Shown here: positions 7,866 to 17,951 of the stretch, piece by piece | Position numbering within the stretch: position 1 is the first letter of the stretch | Layout: every line of letters begins with the position of its first letter | Source of the DNA: Longimicrobiaceae bacterium | GTDB taxonomy: Bacteria; Gemmatimonadota; Gemmatimonadetes; Longimicrobiales; Longimicrobiaceae | Direction of reading: 5' to 3' | Length of the DNA: 64,000 nucleotides | Assembly (NCBI GenBank): GCA_030447645.1 | Contig: JAUJOM010000006.1 | Coordinates: 20,302-84,301, forward strand | Translations under genes and position numbers: made by a program | Notes under the pieces: generated by a model | Told to the model about the DNA's origin: nothing | Database searches by the model: none | What the model saw: only the letters and a program-made list of their open reading frames with translations

Positions 7866-10340
7866 ATGTCTGATCTTTTCTCCGGCCACCGCAACCTTCC
7901 TGCCCGGGAGTACTCGGGCTTACTTCCTCAGGTCAGCTCGGGCGGGGGCCACTACCCGCCATCGGCGGACGGAGCCACCGAAGCCTCGACGCGGGCCATC
8001 CACCCCCTCAATCTTCTCCTGTGGACGTTTCGCCGCCACGTGTGGTTGATCCTCGGGGTGACTGCCCTCACCGTAGGTGTTGCTGCGTTCCTGGTGAGCC
8101 GGCAGAAGCCGCTGTACATGGCCAAAGCTGCCGTGCAGATCAAGGATGTTCGCCGTGCCATGGTGGGGAGATTCGGAGGAGATGCCGCGGCTGCCCAGAT
8201 GGGAGTTACCGATCCACTTGCCTCCCAGATTCAGGTCCTCCGCAGCCGGAATGTTGCGGCCGTTGTGGTAGATTCGACTGGCTTTCGGCTCCGGCCCGAA
8301 TCCAGTGACTTCTCGCCGGCCCAGCTTACGGGCGTGCGCGTGGATTCGGCCGCTGTAGCGGACACTTTGCGGCTGAGCTTTCTTCCAAGCGCGGTGCGTG
8401 TGCGGACCCGTGGTGGTGAAGTGATCGGTGGTTACGGAATGCCGGTGAGCGTGGGGGGGGTGCACTTTGCCGTACCCTCAAAGCCTGCCGCCGAGAGCGC
8501 GGTGCTGACCGTGGCGTCGCGAGAAGATGCGATCAACGAGGTGCTGGGTGGGATCGACCCACGCCCCCGCCCAACCACTGACTTTGTTGACATCCGGTAC
8601 ACCTCGGATGACCCGCACAGGGCGCAGTTTGTCGCGAACGCGGTGGCTGAAGCGTTCCAGCAGGTTAGTCTCAAGATGGCTGCGCAGGAGTCCCGCCGCC
8701 GCCGGCGATTTCTCGAGGAACAGCTCGGGCAGACAAAGGCAGATCTCGCGCGGGCGCAGGATGCTTTGACGGGATTTCGCAGTCGCGAGGGCGTATACAC
8801 CAGCTCGCGGGAGAAGGCATCGGCGGAGCAGGCGGGCGGGATGGAGCTGGACATGCGCCGAGCGCAGATGCAGGCGGACCGGCAGATGTATCAGCAGCTG
8901 CTATCCGGCCTGGGGAGCCGGCGGGGAGGCGGGAGAGCACTACGGGCTCTGGTTTCCTCCCCCGGAATTGCAGCCAACCCGGTTGTGTCTCAGCGGTATG
9001 CACAGCTGATCGCGTACCAGACCTCGCGTGACACCTTGATCGCAGCGGGGAGCGCTCCGAGCCATCCCGACGTGCAACGCCTGAATACGCTGATCGTATC
9101 CGCGGAGGGAGAGCTCGTGGACGCGGTACGGAGCCATGTTGCATCGCTGGACGCGCAGATCGGGGCACTTGGCGGACTTCAGAATCGTTCGAGCGCGCAG
9201 ATTCAGGTGCTTCCGCAGACGGAGGCACAGGAAATCAAGCTGACCCAGCAGGTGGAAACCATAAATAAATTGGCCGACCAGCTTGCCGAAGAGTATCAGA
9301 AGGCCCGGATCGAGGAAGCAGTGGAGGCGGGGCAGGTAGAGATCGTCGACAGGGCGGTTGTTCCCGGTGCGCCGATCGGCATGGGTAGCGGGGTGAAGCT
9401 GGGCGTAGCTCTCGTACTCGGGCTTTTGTTCGGGCTCGGAAGCGCGATTCTCGCGGAGGGAATGAACACCGCGATCACGCGGCGTGAGGAGCTGGAGACC
9501 GTATTGGCGGTTCCTGGCCTGGCCGTGATCCCGCGGATTGCTTCTTCCTCCCGACCGTCCCGGGGGCGACTCCTCGCCGCCGGCTCGAATGGGCGTAGTT
9601 TGGCGTCAAAGAAGAAGGATGTGGAGGGTTTGGTCACCGTGACCGATTTCCATTCCACGGGGGCGGAGGCATACCGCACCCTGCGCACAAACCTCATCTT
9701 CTCACAGTCGGGCGAGCCGCTCAAGACACTAGTGGTAACCAGCTCTTCCCCAGCTGAAGGGAAGAGTACTACCGCAGCCAATCTCGCAGCCGCGTATGCG
9801 CAGCAGGGAATTCAGGTTTTGCTCGTCGACGCCGACATGCGGAGAGCGCGCCTCCACGACATCCTGCAGGTTCCCAGAGAGCCCGGTCTCACCAACTTGT
9901 TGCTGGGCCACAAAACGGCCGACGAGACGATCCGTCGTACCTCGGTGGACGGCCTCTCATTTCTGGCTGCGGGAACCTTTCCGCCCAACCCTTCCGAGCT
10001 GTTGGGCGGGCAGAGAATGCGCGAGATGATCAGCAATCTGTCGGGGATGTTCGACCTGGTCCTTTTCGATACTCCTCCGCTCCTTGCTGCAGCCGATGCC
10101 GCCATTCTCGCAACGCGTGTCGACGGTGTAGTCATGGTAGTGCGTGCTGGACAAACTCAGCGCGGTGCAGCACAACAGGCTCTCCAGCAGCTCGCAACGG
10201 TAGGCGCGCGAGTGATCGGGGCGGTTCTGAACGATCCGGATGCGAAGGTGCCGCGCTACGCCGGCTACTATGCCTACGATTACTATGGCGAAGAGTCTGT
10301 ACGAGAGGAGGAGAATACCTCCGCTGGCATTCACGGGTAG
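7866..10340 (+). CDS. Wzc-like polysaccharide co-polymerase / tyrosine autokinase
   Basis: 824 residues. A Wzz domain lies between two membrane segments (RRHVWLILGVTALTVGVAAFLV near residue 60 and VKLGVALVLGLLFGLGSAI near 515) with a long periplasmic coiled coil between them. The cytoplasmic BY-kinase domain has Walker A SSPAEGKSTT (lysine about 633), Walker A' LLVDADMRR and Walker B LVLFDTPPL. The C-terminus ends with a tyrosine cluster, YYAYDYY, the usual autophosphorylation tail. The protein controls chain length and export together with the exporter encoded 40 bases upstream. The frame is intact. Confidence 0.92.
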   Translation: MSDLFSGHRNLPAREYSGLLPQVSSGGGHYPPSADGATEASTRAIHPLNLLLWTFRRHVWLILGVTALTVGVAAFLVSRQKPLYMAKAAVQIKDVRRAMVGRFGGDAAAAQMGVTDPLASQIQVLRSRNVAAVVVDSTGFRLRPESSDFSPAQLTGVRVDSAAVADTLRLSFLPSAVRVRTRGGEVIGGYGMPVSVGGVHFAVPSKPAAESAVLTVASREDAINEVLGGIDPRPRPTTDFVDIRYTSDDPHRAQFVANAVAEAFQQVSLKMAAQESRRRRRFLEEQLGQTKADLARAQDALTGFRSREGVYTSSREKASAEQAGGMELDMRRAQMQADRQMYQQLLSGLGSRRGGGRALRALVSSPGIAANPVVSQRYAQLIAYQTSRDTLIAAGSAPSHPDVQRLNTLIVSAEGELVDAVRSHVASLDAQIGALGGLQNRSSAQIQVLPQTEAQEIKLTQQVETINKLADQLAEEYQKARIEEAVEAGQVEIVDRAVVPGAPIGMGSGVKLGVALVLGLLFGLGSAILAEGMNTAITRREELETVLAVPGLAVIPRIASSSRPSRGRLLAAGSNGRSLASKKKDVEGLVTVTDFHSTGAEAYRTLRTNLIFSQSGEPLKTLVVTSSSPAEGKSTTAANLAAAYAQQGIQVLLVDADMRRARLHDILQVPREPGLTNLLLGHKTADETIRRTSVDGLSFLAAGTFPPNPSELLGGQRMREMISNLSGMFDLVLFDTPPLLAAADAAILATRVDGVVMVVRAGQTQRGAAQQALQQLATVGARVIGAVLNDPDAKVPRYAGYYAYDYYGEESVREEENTSAGIHG

Positions 10341-10439
10341 CCGCAGGCATACGGTTTGGAAAGTGCACATCCGGCTCTGTTGCCCGCCCGCATGATTTTG
10401 ACTACTTTGGGAACGCAGCGGGCGGGGCTGAGAGGTTCA

Positions 10440-11691
10440 GTGAAGGTTAATGTTTGCATGGAGCAGCGGTTCGACCGGACCCCTGACGGGACTGTCTGGA
10501 CGCAGGCGATGTTCGGCTACTCTTTCTGGAAGCGCTACCTTGCCGCCTTCGACGAGGTAGGCATTGTCGCGCGAGTTCGGGACGTTCCGGCGGTGCCTTC
10601 CGATTTCATAGCCGCCAGTGGAGATCAAGTTGTATTCCACCCGGTTCCTTACTACCTGGGTCCGTCGGAGTACCTGGCCCAATGGAGGGCCGTCGCGTGC
10701 TGTTCGAAGCTTTCTTGTTCCAGACGAAGCGGTGATTCTCCGCGCACCCGGGGTGATGTCGAGATTGGCGTTTCAGCATATGCGAGCCTCTGGGCGACCA
10801 TACGCCGTGGAAGTGGTGGGTGATCCGTATGATGCGTACGCACCGGGTTCGGTGAAGCATCCACTGCGCCCGGCCCTGCGCTGGGGCGTTCCGTGGATCT
10901 CCGGCAGCAGTGTTCCGGTGCTTGTGCTGTCTCCTATGTCACCGAGCATGCACTTCAACTTCGCTACCCGCCGGCAGAGGGGGCGTTCTCGACTTTTATT
11001 CCAGTGTCGAACTTCCGGATGAAGTGCTGGTTTCCGCTCCGCGTGCAGCCAACGCAAGTCTGGAGCGATTCAAGCTGATTAGCGTGGGAACTCTCGCCCA
11101 GCTCTACAAGGCACCGGACGTTCTGATCCGCGCGATTGCGCGGTGTGTCGAGCGTGGATTGGACCTGACCTTGATCTGGATCGGCGACGGCAAACACCGC
11201 GCCGAGCTGGAGGCGCTGGCGGAACGCTTGGCGTTACGCCGCGTGCAGTTCCTGGGTCAGCTTCCGGCTGGAGAAGCGGTCGCACCCATCTGGACGAGGC
11301 AGACCTCTTCGTTCTGCCGTCCTACCAGGAAGGCGTACCGAGGGCGATGATTGAAGCAATGGCTCGCGGGCTGCCGTGTATTGGAAGCTCCGTCGGTGGT
11401 ATCCCGGAGTTGCTGCCCTCCCAGGACATGGTGCCGGCCGGTGATATTGAAGCACTCGCGGAAAAAATCGCCGAAGTTGTGTCCGCCCCGCAAAGATTGG
11501 CTCGCATGTCCCGCCGCAACCTGGCGCGTGCAAGCGATTACCGTGAAACGGTACTGAGTGGGCGTCGGAAGGAATTCTACGACTACGTTGAACGGTGCAC
11601 GCGTGTGGTCGAGATCACGTGCGGCATAGGTGACCTGTCGGCCGCCGATGAGGGAAAAAAGCGGAATCATCGAAGTACAGGACAGGGATGA
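10440..11691 (+). CDS. Glycosyltransferase family 4, split by four frameshifts
   Basis: The product can be read only by changing frame near 10690, 10915, 10995 and 11285. Reassembled, it is about 415 residues, a normal GT4 length. The GTG at 10440 gives VKVNVCMEQRFDRTPDG. Later pieces read AVILRAPG, PYAVEVVGDPYDAY, YVTEHALQLRYP, YSSVELPDEV, LISVGTLAQLYKAPD and finally LFVLPSYQEGVPRAMIEAMARGLPCI, the donor-site motif. The motifs are in order with no missing segment and conserved residues are kept. Sequencing indels are therefore as likely as a true pseudogene. The stop overlaps the start of the phosphoglycosyltransferase gene (ATGA), which supports a functional operon. Confidence 0.75.
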
Positions 11692-12298
11692 TCAAGCGCT
11701 TGCTTGACATCGCGGTTGCCGCTCTGGGGCTGGTGGCGCTGTCCCCTGTGTTGGTGGGTGCCTCGCTCGCGATTTTCCTGCGAATGGGCCGACCCGTATT
11801 CTTCCGGCAGGTGCGCCCTGGTTATCGGTGTAGACCTTTCACCCTGTTCAAGTTTCGCACCATGCTGGAAGCGGCGGACGCGAATGGGCGACCTCTCCCT
11901 GATAGGGATCGGTTAACCTCCATCGGCAACCTGCTCCGCAAGACCAGCATCGATGAGATCCCGCAGCTCTGGAACATCCTCCGCGGTGAAATGAGCTGGT
12001 CGGTCCGCGGCCTCTGCTGATGCAGTACCTTCCGCTTTATACGCCTGAGCAGATTAGGCGGCACGAGGTAAAGCCCGGGATTACCGGCTGGGCACAGGTA
12101 AATGGGCGGAATACACTTGGTTGGGAGGACAAGTTTGCCCTCGATTTGTGGTATGTGTGGAACACCAGTCGCTCTCTGGATACAAAGATTCTGTTGCTGA
12201 CACTCAAGAAGGTGTTTTTACGCGAAGGGATCAGCCAGGACGGACAGGCCACCGTCGAATATTTTAGAGGGTCGCGGAGCGACGGTGAGAAAGCTTAA
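11688..12298 (+). CDS. PglC-like initiating phosphoglycosyltransferase (one frameshift)
   Basis: About 203 residues if one base is restored near 11998, where GEMSLVGPRPL should read through. The N-terminus [22 protein letters not shown] is the single re-entrant membrane helix of small monotopic phosphoglycosyltransferases. FKFRTM and the DEIPQLWN motif supply the catalytic Asp-Glu region, and [16 protein letters not shown] is the family signature. Such enzymes transfer a phospho-sugar from a UDP-sugar, often UDP-bacillosamine or a similar amino sugar, to undecaprenyl phosphate, starting the repeat unit. It overlaps the genes on both sides. A degraded second copy lies at 18612-18920. Confidence 0.82.
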
Positions 12299-13124
12299 GA
12301 TCATTTTCTTGGGCCGGAGACCTCATTCGGTTGAGGCACTCCAATGGCTGCTGGAGCGGGGCCACGAGGTGACGCGAGTGGTTGCCCCATCAGGAACAGG
12401 GAAAGAAGTGGCCTACTGGTCACCGAGGCTTCGTGACTTCGCTCTCGCGATGGGCTTGCCAGTTGTGTCCGACACGGACATTTATCGTGAGTTGGAGGCT
12501 GGAGATGCATCCTCCGAACTGCATGACACTGACCTGGTTGTTTCCTTCCTCTTCTGGAAACTCATCAAAGCGCCGTTGATCGATCTCCCACGCTACGGGT
12601 GCATCAACTTTCATCCGGCACCCCTGCCGGACTACAAGGGGCTGGCCGGCTACAACTTCGCGATTTTGGACCAACTTCCGGAGTGGGGTGCTACCGCCCA
12701 CTACGTAGATTCTACGTTCGACACCGGATCCATTATCGAGGTGGAGAAACTTGCTTTTGACTGGCGGACAGACACGGCCTTTTCCCTAGAGAGGGCCACA
12801 CGGCCCGTTCTCGTGCGTCTCCTTGCGAAAACGATCACGCGTGTTGAGGAGCACGGTGAACTGCCCGTGCTACCCAATCGAGGGGGACGGTACATCAACA
12901 GGTCCGACATGGAGAATGCAAAAAAGCTGAACATTGAACATCTGACGGCGGAAGAGGTAGATCTACGGGTACGAGCCTTCTGGTATCCGCCGTTCGAGGG
13001 AGCTTACATCGAAAAGGATGGGCAGAGGTTTACGCTTGTTACCAAGTCGATCCTGCGTAGCTTGACGAGCCTTCACCACGAAGCAGCCGAGCCAAGTCCG
13101 TCCGAATCGCCCTCCAAAGATTGA
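12285..13124 (+). CDS. Formyltransferase family protein, probable sugar N-formyltransferase
   Basis: 279 residues with GTG start, overlapping the end of the upstream gene by 14 bases. [13 protein letters not shown] contains the N and H of the formyltransferase active site, and STFDTGSII supplies the aspartate. [10 protein letters not shown] and [14 protein letters not shown] are formyltransferase-like. The length is below that of methionyl-tRNA formyltransferase, and the context (a phosphoglycosyltransferase upstream, sugar genes around) points to an enzyme that N-formylates a sugar amine using N10-formyl-THF, as in the VioF/WbkC group. That substrate assignment is inference. The frame is intact. 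The tail after residue 260 is low-complexity. Confidence 0.72.
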   Translation: MRKLKIIFLGRRPHSVEALQWLLERGHEVTRVVAPSGTGKEVAYWSPRLRDFALAMGLPVVSDTDIYRELEAGDASSELHDTDLVVSFLFWKLIKAPLIDLPRYGCINFHPAPLPDYKGLAGYNFAILDQLPEWGATAHYVDSTFDTGSIIEVEKLAFDWRTDTAFSLERATRPVLVRLLAKTITRVEEHGELPVLPNRGGRYINRSDMENAKKLNIEHLTAEEVDLRVRAFWYPPFEGAYIEKDGQRFTLVTKSILRSLTSLHHEAAEPSPSESPSKD

Positions 13125-13500
13125 TGTTCTGCTCCAGCGATACCAGCCAGGGACAGGCTTTCCATTCTGGAGCTCCTTTGGTGAGGGGCCTACCGACTCA
13201 CTGTGGAACGTGTTGGAGATCCAGCGTTCTGTTCTTCTCTGATCGAGACTTGTAAAATCTCGCGCGGCGCTCGATGATCCTGAGGAAAGGTTGCCGTGCA
13301 GGCCTGTTTACCTGTTCAACTGGTGGAATAGAGCATTATCTGGTTATAATGCTCTATCAACTTGGTCCCCGCACTCCTGAGTTTCCGGCGCAAGGCATCA
13401 ATCTCCCCAATCCAATGAGCGACATACCCCGAGCTCAATTCGGTCCCTTGTCCACGATCCGGCTATCGGCGCGTGGACCTGTCGATCCGCGAAAGCTGAG
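13125..13500. other. 376-base spacer with no recognisable gene
   Basis: Between the formyltransferase and the deacetylase there is no open frame I can assign. A 76-codon frame from 13274 has no recognisable motif. The stretch is more AT-rich than its flanks and contains the hairpin listed separately at 13328-13357. The next gene starts without an overlap, unlike most genes in the locus. It could be a decayed gene or mobile-element remnant. Confidence 0.4.
13328..13357. terminator. Perfect 12-bp hairpin in an AT-rich spacer
   Basis: ATAGAGCATTAT and ATAATGCTCTAT are perfect reverse complements separated by CTGGTT. It stands out because AT-rich perfect palindromes are rare in this window. There is no T run after it, so it may be an operator or a relic of a mobile element rather than an intrinsic terminator. 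Confidence 0.4.
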
Positions 13501-14391
13501 ATGATGAAGCCCGGTAAAGGAGCGTTCTGTGTTTCCATCGATCTGGAACTTGCCTGGGAGTCTGGGACCAGCCAAGCGAGACCTACGCGGAGCTTTGTTC
13601 CGCCCTGGAGCGGCGTCCGATCATCGAGCGCTTGTTGGCTCTGTTTGGGAAATACGACATCACTGCGACCTGGGCGATCGTCGGGCGCCTCCTGGAACGG
13701 AAGCATGTGTATCCCGCCCCATTCGATGAAGATGTGTGGTATGCTCCAGATGTGATCGAGCGCATCAAGAACGCTTTACCCCGCCAGGAGATTGGGTCAC
13801 ACAGCTTCGATCACATCTACTTCTATTCGGCGACGAGCGGGGAGGCTGCGGCCGACATCGCGCAGGCGCGCCGCGTACATGAGGAACACGGCCTTGAGTT
13901 CACTTCGTTTGTCTTTCCACGCAACTACGTGGCTCATACGGATCGTCTCGCGCAGAACGGCATCAAAGTGTATGGAGCATGGATTCTGGCTGGCGGATGC
14001 GACTCCGGCAGCGGGCGCCGCGCACCTTCGGCCGCCTAGCGAATCTCGACAACCTGCTTCCGCTGCCTGCGCCGGTCGTGTACCCGGTCCGGCATGCAAA
14101 TGGCCTGGTGGAGTTACCCAGCTCGATGCTGCTGGCGAGCCGGACCTGGGGTTACGACGGCTGATCCCCACATGGCTGCTGAAAAAAGCCAAGCTCGCCC
14201 TGGAACGAGCGGCAAGGGAAGAGGGTGTTCCATCTGTGGTTCCACCGTCCAACTTTTACTACGATCTGGAAACACAATTCAAGATCTTGGAGAGCATCCT
14301 CGTGTATGCGAGCCACCTCCGCTCGCAGGCTCTGGTAGATGTTGTACCAATGAATCACTTTGCGAACATCAAAACAAGCGCGGCGGCGTGA
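13501..14391 (+). CDS. Polysaccharide deacetylase (NodB-like), several frameshifts
   Basis: The start reads MMKPGKGAFCVSIDLELAWE, with the SIDLE motif of the NodB family carrying a metal-site aspartate. After a shift near 13570, FGKYDITATWAIVG and EIGSHSFDHIYF follow; the latter is the H-x3-5-H metal motif. Further shifts near 13980 and 14160 join MDSGWRMRLRQR, ANGLVELPSSMLL and SNFYYDLETQFKILESIL. The total length, about 297 residues, is normal for the family. The enzyme would remove N-acetyl groups from a polysaccharide or lipid-linked sugar. All conserved segments are present in order, so sequencing error is a fair explanation, though the frame is broken as given. Confidence 0.7.
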
Positions 14392-15470
14392 GCGTCGAGC
14401 AAATGCGCCCCTCTCCAAACGCAGACCTGTACACGATCCGGTCCTATCGGCCGGAGGACAAGCTCGCGCTCCTCGAGCTGGTGGGGCAGCTCTGGCCTGA
14501 TTCCCCTCGCCGGCAGATCGAGGAACGCTGGTGGTGGAGTTTCGAGCCGAGTGCCCATTTTGCTGGTTGAGCTGACGGATGAACAAGCCCGCAGCCTCGC
14601 GCTGGCCTATGCGCGTTCGTTCCGTTCCGCTTGTACGATGGGACCGTGAACCGTCGCGGCGCGTGGATAGCGGACTTTTTTCTCCTATCGCAGCACCAAC
14701 GCAAGGGATTGGGTAAACGCCTTACACAGGAGGTGACCCGACAACACGAAATCGTCGCGTCTTTGAACAGCGACGCCGGGTCGTGGGCGACGTTCCAACG
14801 GCTCGGCTGGCAAGAGGGTCCTATGTGCCCCTATTCCTAAGTCCCTGGCCGGCATTGCTCCGGCCGGTCCGTCGGCTGGTCGGGCTCAAAGCCAGTCGCC
14901 GCGCTCGCCGCGGTTCACGTCGAGGAGTCTCGCCGTCCTGGCAATTCGGTAGGAGTTTGACGAACTTTGGGCGCGCGCGGGACGTGCTCGCGCCGCTGGC
15001 CGTTCGGGACGCTGTTACCCTTCAGCAACGTTATACGCGGGATTCGAATCGGCGATACATTGTGTTGCGGTGTGTGCTGGAGGGATACCCTCGCGGGCTA
15101 CATGATACTCCGAGTGCTTCCAGCTGGTAGTTTCAGGCATTGCCTGGTTACCGAATCGGGCTCGTCGTGGACTATCTCGTGGACTGGAACAGCCGATGGC
15201 ATTCCCGCGCCTGTTGGATGCTGCCGCCCTGTGCTTCGCCGAACAAGGGGTGCCGCTGATGCTGTGCATGGCGAGCCGTCCAGAGCACCAGCGCTGGCTT
15301 CGCAGAGAGGGTTTCGTCGGTCCCGGCACCCCGCTGATTGGTTCGAAGCTGGGCAAGCTCGCGGTTGGGTTTACTGCTCAGTTCCCCACGTAGGAGGATC
15401 TGCGTGAGACGCGGCCCTGGTACCTCACACGGGCGATTGCGATCTGGACCTGCTCTGGGGAGCGGAATAG
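14388..15470 (+). CDS. GNAT-type acetyltransferase, badly frameshifted
   Basis: The GTG at 14388 overlaps the preceding stop and leads to MRPSPNADLYTIRSYRPEDKLALLELVGQLWPD. After shifts near 14560-14640, WIADFFLLSQHQRKGLGKRLT follows; it includes the acetyl-CoA-binding Q-x-x-G-x-G type loop of GNAT enzymes. Later pieces, in changing frames, are WATFQRLGWQEG, VPLFLSPWPALLRPVRRLVGL, GYMILRVLPAG and HQRWLRREGFVG, ending near 15470. At about 360 residues the reconstructed protein would be a two-part acyltransferase, perhaps one GNAT domain followed by a second, divergent one. At least five shifts are needed. A sugar N-acyltransferase role is possible from context only. Confidence 0.5.
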
Positions 15471-15573
15471 CGTGTTTAACGTCGGTACGACCTCTAACGC
15501 CGTGACGCATCCGCCCGTCCGCTCGTCTATGTACGTTGCTGTTGCAGGTGTTTTCTGTCCCTATTAGATCCCG

Positions 15574-17459
15574 ATGCTACCAGAGTCCCTGATTCGCTAT
15601 CGTCGAGCGGTAATCCTCGCCCTCCACCTGGCCCTGATTCCGCTTGGCTACTTTGCCGCGTTCGGATTGCGGTTTGACTTCAGCATTCCGCTTCCGTATC
15701 ACGAGCTGTTTTGGTCCACGCTGCCGTTCCTGCTTGTCTTGCGCTTTGCCGCGCTCGCACTGTTTGGACTCCATCGGGGCTGGTGGCGTCACGTAAGCCT
15801 GGACGATTTGCTCGCCTTGGGCAAGGCGATCACCCTGAGTTCAGGCCTGTTTCTCGGCGCAATGTTCATGACGGGCGACCTACCGGGGTTTCCGCGCTCA
15901 GTGATCACGCTTGACTGGATCATGGCCCTGCTTCTGTTCGGCGGAATTCGGTTCGTCGTGCGTACGAGTCGAGAAGGACGTCTGCTCGCCTGGAGGCGGC
16001 CCCCGGGCAAGCCCACGCTGATCGTCGGTGCGGTAGCGCGGCAGAGCGACTCATCCGGCAGTTGCGGCGGGAAGGTGAAGACAAGATCCGTCCGGTAGTG
16101 CTCGTGGACGACGCCTTGTCCAAGCGAGGCATGAGCTTGCATGGAGTTCCCGTACTGGGGACCACCGAAGACATGGAAACTTTGGTCACCCGCTACGGCA
16201 TCGAGCTTCTGGTAATCGCGATCCCGTCAGTGGGTCGCGTGGAGATGCAGCGGATTGTAGAGCGTTGTATCGCGACGGGAGTGGAGTTCAAGATTGTTCC
16301 GTCGCTCCGGGAATTGCTCGATGGGCGCGCTCGGCTCCAACCAGCTTCGCGATGTACAAATTGAAGACCTTTTAGGCCGCGCCCCGTCCGTATGGATATG
16401 GATTGGATGGAGCGGGATAAGCGGCAGAACCGTCCTGATTACCGGCGGCGCCGGGTCCATCGGTTCCGAGTTGGCGCGACAAGTCACTGCATTCGGCCCG
16501 GGGCGACTGATTCTGGTGGACCAGGCGGAAAGCCTGTTGTACTTCATCCACCTGGAGATCTCCAGGCTTCATCCCCAGTTGGACGTCGTGCCGGTCGTAG
16601 CGGATATTACCGACCAGGCACGTATTGAGCAGATATTCGCTGCGCATCGTCCAAGTACGTATTCCACGCTGCCGCATACAAGCACGTCCCGCTCATGGAG
16701 ACGAATACCGTGGAGGCGGTACGGAACAACGTCCTCGGCACCCTAGTCGTCGCGCAATGCGCGGCCAAGCACGGTGCGGATAAGTTCGTGCTGATCTCCA
16801 CCGACAAGGCGGTAAACCCGTCCAGCGTGATGGGAGCTACGAAACGGATTGCCGAGCGAATCGTCCTCGGCTGGCCTCCGCTTCGGAAATTTGGGACGGA
16901 CTTCCGAGCCGTCCGGTTCGGTAACGTGCTGGGCTCCGATGGAAGCGTGATTCCCTTGTTCCGGCGGCAGCTGGCGCACGGCGGCCCGCTCACGGTGACG
17001 CACCCGGACGTCACGCGCTACTTCATGACGATCCCGGAGGCAGTGCAGCTGGTTCTCCAGGCCGGTGCGCTGCCGGAGGCTGCTGGTCGAATCTGCATGC
17101 TTGATATGGGTGAGCCGGTGCGGATTGTGGATCTGGCCGAGAATTTGATTCGGCTGTCCGGGCTAGAGCCCCATCGGGATGTCGCAATCACGTTTTCCGG
17201 AATGCGACCGGGTGAAAAGCTGCACGAAGAGCTGATGTCGGACCTGGAGGCAACGATCCCCACAGCAGTGGACAAGATCCGTATTGTCGAGACAGACGAG
17301 ACGGATGGAACGATGCTGGAGGGTGCATTGGACCATCTCGCTGCCGCAGTCGCGGTGGGAGGCTCCTACGACCTGGTGCGAGCAATCTGCGCGTTGGTGC
17401 CTGAGTGTGTTTCGTCGCTTCGGGAACGTGGTACCAAAGCAACCTTTGCCGAGAGATAG
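15574..17459 (+). CDS. Nucleoside-diphosphate-sugar 4,6-dehydratase, PglF/WbpM-like (three frameshifts)
   Basis: Around 628 residues over the whole span. Four N-terminal membrane segments ([21 protein letters not shown] onward) are followed by a first nucleotide-binding region and then the catalytic short-chain dehydrogenase domain. That domain has [34 protein letters not shown] (the M-x3-K form typical of these dehydratases in place of Y-x3-K) and [16 protein letters not shown]. Shifts are needed near 16025, 16340 and 16655. The family removes water from UDP-GlcNAc to give the 4-keto-6-deoxy sugar, the substrate of the aminotransferase at 5840-6997. All motifs are kept, so the shifts are probably base-calling errors. 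Confidence 0.82.
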
Positions 17460-17951
17460 ACCCTGGGAATGTCACCCGCTGACTTGCCTAGCTGAGGAGG
17501 CAGCGGGGCTCAGGATGCTTCGCGCGGCGGCAACTGGATTGGTTCGCTTGCCCCGGTGAACACGCCTGTTCCTAGCTGAGCGTAGTTCTGGGTCACCGGC
17601 CACCTAGTGCCCGGCTTGCCGGGACGGCTGGAAAGGCTAACGTCGCCAGCGCCCCGCCAATCTCCTCACCTACCCACGCGGACTCACTCGACTTGCACTG
17701 CTCTGCCACGCGTAGCTCCTCGCGACCCACGACACTGTATACGCCGCAGGCCAACTCCAGGAGAGGAAGCTACCGCAACGCCCTTGCATCCTCGCCCTAG
17801 GCTCCCAATAATCCGCCGGGAGGCGTTGCGCTTCTTCCATACATACCCGAATATGCTCTGTGGAACGGATCGTCTCGGCTGTGGAAAATCTGGAGCCAAT
17901 ACTACGATCTGAGCAGAACGAAAATTTTGCGACTATCATAGTGGTAGGTCA
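17460..17951. other. Nearly 500-base intergenic stretch without a gene
   Basis: No frame here carries recognisable motifs, and stops are frequent in all frames. The last 60 bases before the rfbB remnant become AT-rich. It separates an apparently functional dehydratase gene from the decayed rfbB gene and may itself be worn-out coding sequence. Confidence 0.4.

Noticed and set aside
6605..7894. A 429-codon reverse-strand frame over the aminotransferase and exporter genes
   Set aside because: Shadow of plus-strand genes; the plus-strand products have clear signal peptides and PLP motifs.
10383..10426. Inverted repeat CCCGCCCGC / GCGGGCGGG between the wzc-like gene and the next glycosyltransferase
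   Set aside because: The loop is 26 bases, the stem is pure G/C words common in this DNA, and no T run follows.
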